Below are positions 21,692 through 32,755 of a stretch of 64,000 nucleotides of DNA, one piece after another. Below the pieces are notes generated by a model. That model was not told the origin of the DNA. It saw only the letters and a list, made by a program, of their open reading frames with translations, and ran no database searches. The translations under genes and the position numbers were made by a program. The stretch covers positions 1-64,000 of the forward strand of contig VWPU01011695.1 of assembly GCA_013398955.1 (NCBI GenBank). The letters run 5' to 3'. Source of the stretch: Callaeas wilsoni (taxonomy: Eukaryota > Chordata > Aves > Passeriformes > Callaeidae). Position 1 is the first letter of the stretch. Every line of letters begins with the position of its first letter.

Positions 21692-23451
21692 AATAAAGTT
21701 AGGACTTAAAACCAGCATGTTTTCTGGAACACTGTTATTTTACTAGCTACAGATTAAATAAATCAAGAAAAACTTATCTCAGGTGCCTTTTTTACTTGGA
21801 CTCTGGCAAATTTAAGAGGTACAGTGATTCACAGTCTGATTTGCTTGTATAGCAGCATCGCAGTCAGAAATCTCAAATATTTGTAAATTACCTTGATAGC
21901 GAAGCAAGTAAAAATAAGTCTGTCTGAACCTCATCAACTTCAAGAGCTTGGTTAGGGAGGGAGGAAGAAAGGTGAGAGATGCTTAAGTTTTGAATTTTAA
22001 AAACTAAAATCTCATCTATGAGTCTTTGTGAAAGCAAAATCAAATCTTCTTTTGTGTATCCCAATTCTCACTAAATAGCAAAAACAAAATTAAAAACTTT
22101 GCTAACAAGGTGTCTTTTGTAGGTTGAAGAACAGTAAGATTGGACGGTTTTATATCTATCATTACTGTGACTATTCCCCGTGCTTTTAATGGTCTTACTA
22201 ATCTAAATTCCCTATACCTCCTTAACCAAAATGCCAGACAGTGCTTAAAAAACATAAATTCTTTCCTTGATGGAATGAGAAAATCAGTCATTTCTGCGCC
22301 ATTCCTCATTTTCCTGCAGTCCCACCTGCAAACCTGTTCTTACTAATCAAGCAAGAGAGACTTGCATCTCAGGGTATTTAGACACTTGCACTGATGGAAA
22401 TCCTTCATGTGCTACTGGGGGATTTTTATCGACATCTCTGTGGTGTGGTTAATGGCTTCGTTGGTGATCACAGAAAACTCACAGATACAGAAGAGACACT
22501 GAAGCAGAAAAGGTTTACTTTTGGCCAGCTTGGCATGCTGTTGTAATTATGTGTTGCTGTAATCAATCAGCGTCATCTGTTGCTGAATATGACCCAAGCA
22601 AGAAAAGTCACTGACCAAGGTGGCCAATAAATTGCATACTATAGGAGACTATATATGAGCTTGCTGATGTTTCTTGGTGCTTGCAGAGAGTGGGAAACAG
22701 CGTGGTCATTCCCACTCCAGCCCCAGAGAGCCCCCTATGCAGTGGGAGACCCCAAGAACTGTGATGCACAGCCTTTTTGTGGCAGGTTTAGAAGAGATGG
22801 GTTTGGCATCTAATATACCTGAGGGCCCTGAGATAACTAATCTGTATCTGCCCTTCAGCTCTTGAAGAGCCTTCAGCATAACACGAGGAGACTCTTGGGG
22901 CAGTCATGACTGTAAAACTGGAACAGGGAAAAATGCTGCAAAGCCATTGACCACAGGCTGAAATGAAAGCAGACTTGAACTTTTCATGCACTTGTGTATG
23001 TGAGGTATTTTTCACCTTCTTTGCATTCTTTTAGTGAAATACTAGTTCGTCCTCTGGTTGTAAGTGTCCCTCAATCAGATAAAAACAAACCATGCTCTTG
23101 ATTCAAGGATATATGAACTGAGGGCAACTTGTCACGTAAGGGAAATAGTGAACATGCACTGAGAATTTTTGGTGTGCTTATAGAGCAAAATTCAGCAGCA
23201 AAATACTATCATTATGTTAGGTAATGATACAGACCTCCAAGATAACTCCTGCTCATTACCTCGGTCTTACTGAATTCAGAGGAAGGCTTTGTTAAAGCAT
23301 GGCATTATGCACCATTTAGAAGTGGGAATTGCTGTTGGGGTACTTTCAGCACAAGTCCTGTCATGCACATTTTGTATTGTTCTTTGAGATAGGAAACCCA
23401 GAGCTATGGCATATGGCTGAGACCACTAAATTTACTGAAAGATACAGGCAG

Positions 23452-23474
23452 AAACATGTTCTTGAAACATGTTT
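23452..23474. promoter_or_regulatory. Candidate p53/p63/p73 response element
   Basis: Two decamers, AAACATGTTC at 23452-23461 and AAACATGTTT at 23465-23474, both fit RRRCWWGYYY exactly and are separated by TTG. Both have the CATG core that p53-family proteins bind well. The family tolerates spacers of 0-13 bases, with shorter preferred. This is a sequence match only; there is no evidence of binding. Confidence 0.45.
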
Positions 23475-25414
23475 GAGAACAAAAATAGGTCAAGACAAAA
23501 TGTTTTGCCTTTGGGTTTTCCATTAATCATTTGGTTGCATATATTGAATATTATAAACCTGATTTTGTTCCATAAAATTACCTTCTGGGTTATGTTCTGG
23601 TTTTGCATATAACATTCTCAGCTCCTATTAGCATACTTTAGGTTTGGAGGGCTCAATTTGGCCATACAGACCACTGACATTTACACACAGTTGATTTTGG
23701 GGTGTTAATGAAGTAGGCCTGATGCACTTGTACAAAGATTTCTCTAATTTAAGGCATGCTTAAAGCATATGTCTTGCAGAAGATTTTACTTCTGGTTAGG
23801 AACATACAGGGTGTTTTTAAATAGAATGGGTAACTTGTCACTGAGGTGACCTTAAAGACAGAACCTCCTGCACCTTGTACAACACGAGTTTGAACTCTTC
23901 ATGTGGAACGTGTTTTCTTAGTTGCTCTCTCTGTGCCCCCAGGATCTGTGACCTGATTATTACACTAGATCTACACCTATGAATTTTAAAGTGCATCATA
24001 CTGTTCAATATTCTCGTATTCTTACATCACTCAAAAACTGCAGCCATGGAAGTGTCTCCTTAGGCAGGACTTAATATCCTGTAGGGTTGGGCTGCTTTAT
24101 CATTTTCTTTTTCAGAAGGGTTTTGTAAGTCCATCGGAGCAAACTTTTGGATTTGTGCAAGAATATTAATGGATATTTTGCCTTTGATTTGTTTTCAAGA
24201 AACACCACACCTGTTCATGGCAGACCAAGAGCAGTGCTTTCATGGTGCCTGCTTCCAAGGGAACGGAACAGTTTTGAAAGGGTTCTTAATTCTTTACGAA
24301 TTCAGAGTTGACTAAATGCCATCAACAGTTACAGCAGCTGCTAGTGTAGTCTACAGAACCTACAGATGAACTTTTCTGCAAAAGAGGAGGTTTGCAGCGG
24401 GTCAGGTGGATTCAACAGGGAGGGCTTGAATGTTTCTGGTTTTCTGGGGAGAATAGTCCAGGTTGCACCCTTAAGCACAGGTGATTTAAGGAAGAGTGGT
24501 TTGTGATGCCTCCTTTGGAAGCAACACTCCACCCCCAGCATCTTCAAATGGGGAATGGCTGTAGCAATTTGCACCCTGTCATCCAGTGGGACCACAGCCC
24601 CTTTCCATGTCACACATTTCAAGGCACGCTGGTCATAAAACAAAATGGAAGGATCCCATCTCTCTGTGTGGATGTCTGCCCCTTCAGTCTTTCAAGTTAG
24701 GTGATAGGAGATGCTTCTGGTGCCTTTCACATGCCCTGATACATGTCCAAAATGTGTCAGGTGTAAGAATACAATGAGAAGAGGGAAGAGAAGCTCATTA
24801 AGATGTGCAGCTTAGTGTTTGGCGGTCACAAAAGGATCATATCGTGCTACATAACTCCCACATCACAAAAATTTAGATATCCTTTGCTGTAGGAGCAAAT
24901 ATGTATTTCCTTTGCATGCCAAAGCGTGTCCTTTGTGATGAATACTGTTCTGGGCTGGTAAGTGAGGAGGGCTCAGGGCCAACTGAGGCTAAAGGTTATA
25001 TTTTGTATGTTTGCGTGGTGCATAGGTACACTGCAGCTGCCTCCCACACAGAACACTGGAGAATGTGTGTTAACACCATGCCATGTGTTTACCGACACTA
25101 AAGGTTCACACAGAACAGGCAGAAATACCAGAGGCATGTGTCTTTGCTTCAAATGTCCTTGGTAGGAGTGGGTTTTGGTTGCTCATTGCTTTGGCAAAGT
25201 GAGGAACTATTACGGCAGGAATTGTTGGAAATTCATAGGAGCTTTTAAAGTGAAGAGGATCTGGGCTATGGTATTTCATTGGAGAATTGTTCGATGTGTG
25301 AGAAGCACCATAAAATAGTTAAAGTGCTAACAGGGTCTACGAAGACACGAAAAGAACTGCGACAACTGAGATTCGTGGTAAGACAATAGCTTAAACACTT
25401 TGAGAGAGATCAGG

Positions 25415-25444
25415 CTATATATATATATGTATATATGTATATGT
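25415..25444. repeat. (TA)n / TATATG repeat
   Basis: CTATATATATATATGTATAT followed by ATGTATATGTAA is a short AT dinucleotide repeat with TG interruptions. The tyrosine-isoleucine-threonine run it encodes on the minus strand is an artefact. Confidence 0.85.
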
Positions 25445-28400
25445 AATCTCTGTCAAGCAAATTCAGTCGTCTAAAAGGAGACTTGATGGGCTGGTGGGAA
25501 CAATGCTTTTTGCAGGTTGGGGATGGAACATTGGGCCTCCTGGATGCTTTTTCCAGAAAGACGTGCACTGGAATAGACTCCAGGTGCACTGGACAGCTCC
25601 ATGAAGAGGCCAACGTGCTAGCAGTGCTCCATCCAAAAAGAAGTTAGCTGAAGCTGGGTAACACCAGCTTAAACACAGATTTTCCGTATTCCGAGTACCA
25701 TTTTTAGCTCATCTTCCCATATCTTGTGAAGATCAGACAGGCAAGAACAATGCTGCCAATCAGACACTGAAATATTACAAACTGTAAAAATACTTCCAGT
25801 TGTTGTCAGAGGGCTCAAGCAATGAAGAAGTGGAAGATTCTCTTGCTTGATGCAACCTTTAATCCTTTGGAATTTCTTTCGTGAGCATCTTTAGCTTTCT
25901 TCTCATTGTCTATGTGTGGTTTTTTGTTTTTTTTTTTAACTCTAGTGCATGTAACTCTCGAAGAAGGTAAGTGAGACCAAAAAAAAGCCTATCAAAATTA
26001 TCAGGCTTTTAATTCATAGAGGATGGCCTTCTCCAGAGAAGTTTTCAGACAAGGCAGCCAGATCACAGCCAGCCTTTCATTTCAGTCTTTGTTCTCTTTT
26101 TGCATTTGAAGGTTGTGATTCATTTACAGATTTACAAATGCACCTTTGCCTTGAAAATAATTGCACAGAAAATCAAGGAGCAGATGCTTCCTTATCATCC
26201 TACTGGAAGGAGTTATTTACAAGCATCTGCATATGAGCTAGTACAAGTAGGAGCTGAGCTCCTGTTCAGGAGAGGAGGCATCTGCACCTTGTTAGGCAAG
26301 ATTTTAAAGTGTGTTAAAAGATAGTTCTCCTCCCTCCAGGTAAAGTATTTGAATGTAAGTCCATGCGAAGAAATTATAAAATCACTTAGTGAAGATGCTT
26401 AAGTAACAGCATGGAACTTTCAGAGACTCCTTGATTACCTGTACCTTGTTGAAAAGACCTTCAAAGAAAGGGAGACATTTTGAGGAACATAGACCAGTCC
26501 ATTCTTTTGAATATTCTTCTGAGACTTAAATATTTAGACTGTTCCTGTCTCCCCCCATTCACTGGAAGGTGGTGCTGTGCTTCAGTCCCTCACTTCTGCT
26601 TCCCTTGCAGTTCCAAGTGCTGTTACCCTTGAAGCAGATACACCGTCATCAAAGTGAATGGTTTAAGGCAGAAATTGTAAAATGAACGAGAAGGAAAATA
26701 AGAATAAAGGAAAAGAGTGAGCCAGTTGTTTTACGGCACTGTCAGTTTCATCTTGAAAAAGACTGGATGAAAACACTTGAACAGGCAGGAAAGATGAGCA
26801 GTGCACTTCAAGGACAGGCAGAAGATCTCTCTTGTCATTTTTGGACTTACAGTTAGTTACCTGCTTTTCCTAAGGCAGAGTTACCAAGGATTGGAAATGG
26901 CGCAGAGAAAACTAGATGAAGTTTTCTTCGATCTACATATTAAATTTATATGATGTGAGAGAAGAAAACCAAATGAGAAAGTATTTTCCTAGCACATCTG
27001 TGAGTTTGTGATCAAGTGTGAACCTTGTTATTTAGCCTTCTTAACTAATTCAAAATCCTAACCATGTCTGGTAATGTGGCGTGGGTTTTTCTGTAGAGTC
27101 ACGTCATTTTAGTCTTACTGTTCTGTGTCTTCAAAGTAAGCAGTCTCAAGAAGATTCATCCCTTTCCTTGATTTTGTGCTGTGCTCATGAATGACCTTAA
27201 TATAAACAAAGTCACAGGTATTTATGCAGTTGATCTTTTAAGTAAGAATTTTTTTCTATTAATATTACATAATGTAATTTTTCAAGAATGTTTCCTTCTC
27301 TTTTCATACCAGTTATTCCATAAAATACATACTTTTTTAAACAAAAACCAACATATGCTTTTTCCTTAAAAGCACATGAAAAATATCCTCTTTGACTAAT
27401 ATAACTAATGTATGCCTATTGAATTCTTTTAATGGAGTTTAAGGAACCATAGAGGAACATCAAAGGTAAAATGCAGCATGGGAGCAGAGAATAGTACAAC
27501 ATTTGTCAGTAAGGACAGCCCTTGTGTGAAATAACACTGCTTTTTAATTAACCTATTAAAATATCTTAATCACACTTAGAAAACATTTCCCTATTTTCTC
27601 TTGATCTTGGAGGCACTCACACAGGTCAGTTGTACGCCTGTGGATCAAGACAAGGTTCACACTGGGGATGCTTTGGGGAAAATTTAGCTCAGTTTAGCAT
27701 GAGGATGTGGTGTGGGGAGAAAGGACAAACCTAGACAGCAAACCATGTGTCTGTGCTGCCATTTAACATGGATGGACCTTCATCCTGACCTTTAACAACA
27801 TTAACAAGCAAGCAACCCCCAGGACTTGACCTCTGAAAGGATGTAGGCAAGGGGAGACAGGACTGCTGCTTGGATCCACTCCTGCATTTTCTTACTGGTC
27901 TTCAGGCATGGCTTTTAGAATGTTGCTTCAGGTACTCATTTCATATGGAAAGAACACGGTGTAGATGCTCCCCAGGAGTGCCACAGATGCTCAGGAATCC
28001 ATACTGCCTTTGCCTGTTTCTCCTTTATAAAATGGGGTGAGGGTTTAGCAGAAATGCTTAACATCTCAGCAGTGCTTTTGCTTTGTGCCCACTGAAGTCA
28101 GGTGAAGCTCTGCACCCAGTTTCAATGAGATAAACTGTGACTCATCGATTAGGCAAAACTGACTGGTATTGGTGCTTTTGAAAAAAATTGTCCTCATAGT
28201 GCTTCTGAGATACAGCGGACAGCATCCCTTACATCTGACAGGGAGATCTCTGCTTAAGCAGTAAGAAGAGGCCAGTGAAATTGGAGGGATTAATAGTCGT
28301 GATAGGGAGAGCATCAAAGAAGGAGAAAAATGGGGAGGGGCTGACAGGCTATCAGCAGGCTTGGCTGGGAGTCTTGGGACACAGCGTTTGGTGTTTCTCC

Positions 28401-30164
28401 CTCAAAATGGGTCTCTGTCACATCAGATACACCCAGACATTCCTGCTTAAGTTGGGACAAACCCCTGCGCTGGCTCACAATTTAACTTGCCTTCCAGCAC
28501 CTCCAGCTGCTGTCTGTAAACACAGGACAGAGTCCCACACCTTCATGCAGTGCAAATAACCAGTCCTGCCCTTGTGTGAACATTTCTTTGGTAGCTGTCC
28601 TTTAGAGTAAAATAGAATAGCTTTCCTTTTGACTCACCAACAGACCTGCTTATGCTCAACATGGAGTGATAATACTCTTTATCATTCCATTGTGAGAATG
28701 TGTGAAGTGCTGCCCAAGTCCTTCATCCTGATAAGCAAGCTGTGAAGAGTTAACAACGATGTGATAAATAGGAGGAGTTGGAGGACTTCTGTGTCCATAC
28801 TTTACAATTTGGAGTAGTTACTGGCCCTCCTAAACAGGTGGCTGAGGTGCGTGTAAAGCATTTCACATGAGTCCCTGCCCTTTGAAGCATGATGCCCCAA
28901 GGCCATCCGTAACCACAGAGCAGCTGCACGAGAGACTTCCATTATTTATATACAGCTCATTAGCCACCGTACTGAAAAGGATATGATCAAAACACATCCT
29001 GCCCCACTCTCCCCAATGAATGAACCATCTTAAAGGCATTGACTTTGTCTGCTGAGCCTGCTCTGTCTGTGAACAACATGTCCTCTTTGTTCCAGTCACT
29101 TGGGCAGTGCACCGTCTGAGTGTGGATGTGCTCGGCGTTTGCGTCAGCTCTCTTAAGTCTCTTGAGCCCTTTCCACACTCAGGCATCCACAAAGACCCAA
29201 GATACTCCAAAATGTCTGTCAGAAAAACTTACAAAACTCACAAATAGGTACAGTTCAGCCAAAAAAAAAAAAAACAAACCATAAAGTGGAATATGGGACC
29301 CATTTTCTGTTTGGTTTTAACTTTAATTGCACAATGGCAAATGTTTCTCTCCAGTCTGGTGTTCTTTAATACCTTAGTGACAACTACATACCAAATAAAT
29401 TTGGTGATAAAACGGAATGTTACGAATGCTGTATCTTAATTAGTCATCTTACTCCCTGTTTTCCTGCTTGTACACTTTTACAGTTTTAGTATCAGCCCTC
29501 ATCTCTGAAGGGAGGTTGCTGTGTCTGTTCCCTTCTGACTCTTACACATCTGTGGTCCTTGCTCAAGTCTGAGCTTCCTCTCTCTGCTTCCGTTCTTCAA
29601 TTGTGGCCTCGAGAGGGATGCAGAGAAAGGTGTCACCACCACATCCACAGCATCAAAAACCCTTGAAATTGTTCTGCCATGGAGTAAGATACTAACCTAA
29701 GAGAAAGCACTCGAGGTGCCATTCTTGCAGCCTTTCTTCCCAGGAAGATTTCCATAGTTAACCTACTAGAAATAAGGACGTAAGTTAGGTTCAATGATAG
29801 CCATGGAGAAGTGCTCCAAGAGAAGTTCAAATAGTGACTTTGTTTCATGTACTTCCATTTCTTGCTTTTTCTCACCAGCACCATTCAAAGGCAGACATGT
29901 TAATGCCTGACTGTAATAGAAAAGTGTTTCAATTAACTACACAAAGAAGCCTTGCACTAACCTTAAATTTCCTTTGCTGCACTTGACACAAAAAGCACAG
30001 TAGTAAAAACACCATTAAAAACAAGCCACAACTCCTAAAGAATAAATACAGATGGAAGCACAAATACAAGTTTGGGCAAGATCTCTGTCTGAGGCTATTA
30101 GCGTACATAAAATGGGATTGGATGGTCCCTCGGCAAGGGGCTTGTTTCCTAAAATAGGGGAGAA
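25445..30164. other. Non-coding stretch, no gene seen
   Basis: No gene, RNA or clear repeat apart from an A14 run at 29261-29274. The longest frame, 115 codons at 28863-29210 on the minus strand, resembles no known family. Confidence 0.55.
29261..29274. repeat. A14 homopolymer
   Basis: Fourteen adenines with no retroposon body recognisable upstream. Confidence 0.8.
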
Positions 30165-30298
30165 GCCATTGAAGAAAGGTCAAAGGCTGGGAAATAGCAC
30201 ATAAGAACATGGTTTAGTGGTGCGCTTGGCAGTGATGGGTTAATGATTGGACTCAATGGTCTTAGAGGTGTTTTTCCAAACTAAATGGTTCTGTGGTC
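30165..30298 (+). mobile_element. CR1 LINE 3'-end fragment
   Basis: CATGGTTTAGTGG, GGGTTAATGATTGGACTCAA, TGGTCTTAGAGG and TTTTTCCAAACTAAATGGTT appear in order. They are diagnostic of the 3' untranslated end of CR1 elements, which in intact copies finishes in repeats of ATTCTATG type; here that end is eroded to GGTTCTGTGGTC. The upstream GAAGAAAGGTCAAAGGCTGG corresponds to the end of the CR1 coding region. It is a 5'-truncated and moderately diverged copy on the plus strand. Confidence 0.85.
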
Positions 30299-32637
30299 TC
30301 AGAGAGAGAATATGGTGGCAGTCAGGTAATGTCTCTAAAGATGCAGGTGGTTCCCTGCTGCTTGCTGTCGTGTTCACAGGGTGGCATGGATAACCTGATT
30401 TAGGTATTAAACCTCATTTCGGAGGATCTGCTTCCACCAGAGAACTGTTTAGCAACAAAAAGGTTTCATTTCTCCCGGGCCACATGTGCAGCACCACTAA
30501 CAAGACATGCTTCATGTGAAGAATACCTTGCTGGAAGCAGTGTATAGGGAGCGTGGAGGAAAGCCAGTGACTTCCAGGCAGGGAACAGCAGTGGGTGGGG
30601 AAAGAGGGTGTGAAAGTGTTGGTGTGGCTTCAGGATGGCCTTTGGGTGGGCTTGGCACACCTCCCTGCTGGGCTGTCCCTGCGTTCCACCCAGCACTCTG
30701 GAACAGTGCCCATGGAGCTCCGGGGGATGAGAAGGGCTCTTCAGATGAACCCCGTGGAGGGAGAGGCTTTCTGCCTCCGATGTCACTCTGCCCTGTCTAG
30801 GCTTGCAGGGTCTGGCGCTGGCAGCATCCGTGTGTGAGAGCCCGCTGTGCAGGCTTTACAGGAGCACGAATTTGCACATACTTCCACAAAGCTCATTCAC
30901 ATAAGCAGTGTAGAAGTGAAAGTGTGCCCCCCGAGCTGGGTCTATCCCAGAAGATGGGTCTGGAAGCACCAGAGAGACCAATTTCGCAAGAGAAATTCCT
31001 AGGTGGAGTTCCATGCCGAGAAACTTGCTCAGGCTGCCACATTTATCTTGTTTAGATGGTATTTTGTTTGGTGGTGCTCCTTAGAAACCAAATATCTGCT
31101 TCCTTTCTGGCTTTACAAGGCACTCTTAAACAATGCTAATCAAAGAGTGTCAGGGTTTCCTTTTAAATGTTGCTTTTGACTCTTAAGAGGTGGGCTGCCC
31201 CTCACAGCCAGCACCCTGGCTGGCTACATCCAAAGGTGCTGCAGTTAGTAAAACATCTGTTTCCACACAGGTTTGACTCTCACCTGTCCTTAGCTGTTGT
31301 TTGCAAATTACACAAGGTAGCAACTGTTGGTGTTTTGCTTTCCTTGACAACCATAGGAGCACGCAACACCCTCTCCCTCTGCAGAAGAGCAGAAGTGTCT
31401 CTGATACAACTTGAAGGCACATATGAGCAATTCACAAAACTGCAATGCTGCATTTAAGGAACAGTAATCAGTGAATTGACTTTTTTCTTTTTTTGTAACC
31501 TTTCAATTGAAAACTAGGTTTAGAAACTCATATTTTCCTCATCCTTTATCTGTGCTCAGTGATTATTGTATTAGCTACCAGATTTTGAAATGCATGTGTT
31601 TGGTTTCAAATGAGTGTAGCTGAATGATCAGCTGCAGGTCTCTTGACTTTCATGGATTGATACTTTAGCATTTGGTTGTTGTTGCACCTTAAAAAAATAC
31701 CTTGAAGTGAAATGTAGCTGTTCTCCAAGCACAAGGATTATCTCCATATACAGCACTGTCAAGTTTGGATCTTATCTGCATGTAGGTGGTTGTCTGTGAA
31801 AGACAGGTAAGATCAGTCTCTCTGTTTAAAAGGCTGTAACCTAGCATATCTTATTCTCTTTGTGTTATGCCCCTTACTGTGAATGGCAGCTGCAAGTCTG
31901 CAAACATACCTCAGCCCAAAACTGTTGAGTGGACAGAAGCAGTATCTTGAACTGAATCTGTGATTTTAGATTCATTTTTCAGCATCTCTCTTCACATGTG
32001 CTCTTAAGACATTTCAGGACATAACAGATCTCTATGAAAGGCACAACTGGTCTCTGTGTCTTGAGCCAGAGGAGCATTTGTGTCTGTATAATGCATAGCT
32101 ATTCCTTATATCCATATAGCCCACCCAGCCAGATGGATGGAGGAGCTGGTGCAGTAACCATATGGCTACGAGTTCAATACCAGTAGCAGGTATTTTGTCT
32201 TAGTGCGTGGTGGCTAATCAGCGTGGGCAAAAAAGCAGCATGTAAGAAGTGATTCCAGAAAGGCATCATAGTATGGCATTAGTCAGGGAATTAGTCCCAC
32301 TGCTGGGTGTCTAGGCAGTTGCAAATGACTGGAGTGCTTTCATCCTTGAAAATGCTCCACGTCTTAAGTGAGATTCTTGTACAATAGCAGCCTTTATCCA
32401 TCCTGGCAGGGGCAAAGTGACATTTTGTGCAAGCAACATGAAGTTATTGTTAACAGTGCACCAGAAACCCACTCGTGGGTCCACACGGCAGGAGTAGATA
32501 TCCTTGTGCACCAATACAGGCATACACTCGTCTGTCTGTCTGTCTGTGTGTGCACGCTTGTGCCCGTGGTGTGAGCACTCCAAGACATCTGCATATGCAC
32601 CAAAGCAGCCTTCTGCCTCCCCCTTCCCCCCACAAAG

Positions 32638-32755
32638 GTTATTTCCCCTAATTGTGCCCGGCAGCAGCGACATCTGACACAAGAGAAAGCTGGGACAAGC
32701 TCGGCGTCTGGCTGGTCTGGGCAGACACTCGTTAAGCACAGTTAACACCAGGAAG
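32638..32755 (+). other. Candidate non-coding exon bounded by good splice signals
   Basis: A long pyrimidine tract (TTCTGCCTCCCCCTTCCCCC) leads into ACAAAG at 32632-32637, a respectable acceptor. After 118 bases, AAG|GTAAGA at 32755/32756 is a near-perfect donor. The interval is richer in CpG than its surroundings. All three frames contain a stop (the best stays open until a TAA near 32737), so an internal coding exon is unlikely. A lncRNA or UTR exon would fit. Chance pairs of good splice sites do occur in 64 kb. Confidence 0.25.

Larger units (their letters stand above)
20141..25414. other. Non-coding stretch with possible regulatory DNA
   Basis: No supported gene. It contains a TTTG repeat (21667-21691), a p53-type paired half-site (23452-23474), and AT-rich, repeat-free segments around 20600-20960 and 22500-22660 whose homeodomain-like motifs resemble conserved non-coding elements. 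The 100-codon minus-strand frame at 24341-24643 looks slightly protein-like but matches nothing I know. Confidence 0.5.

Noticed and set aside
31225..31290. tRNA-like T-arm (CAGGTTTGACTCTCACCTG)
   Set aside because: The stem-loop and a B-box-like GGTTTGACTCT are present, but the loop is oversized and no acceptor or D-arm pairs with it.
32130..32195. Possible tRNA-derived SINE head (GGTGCAGTAACC, then GAGTTCAATACC)
   Set aside because: The A-box is poor, no SINE body or tail follows, and similarity is too short to separate from chance.
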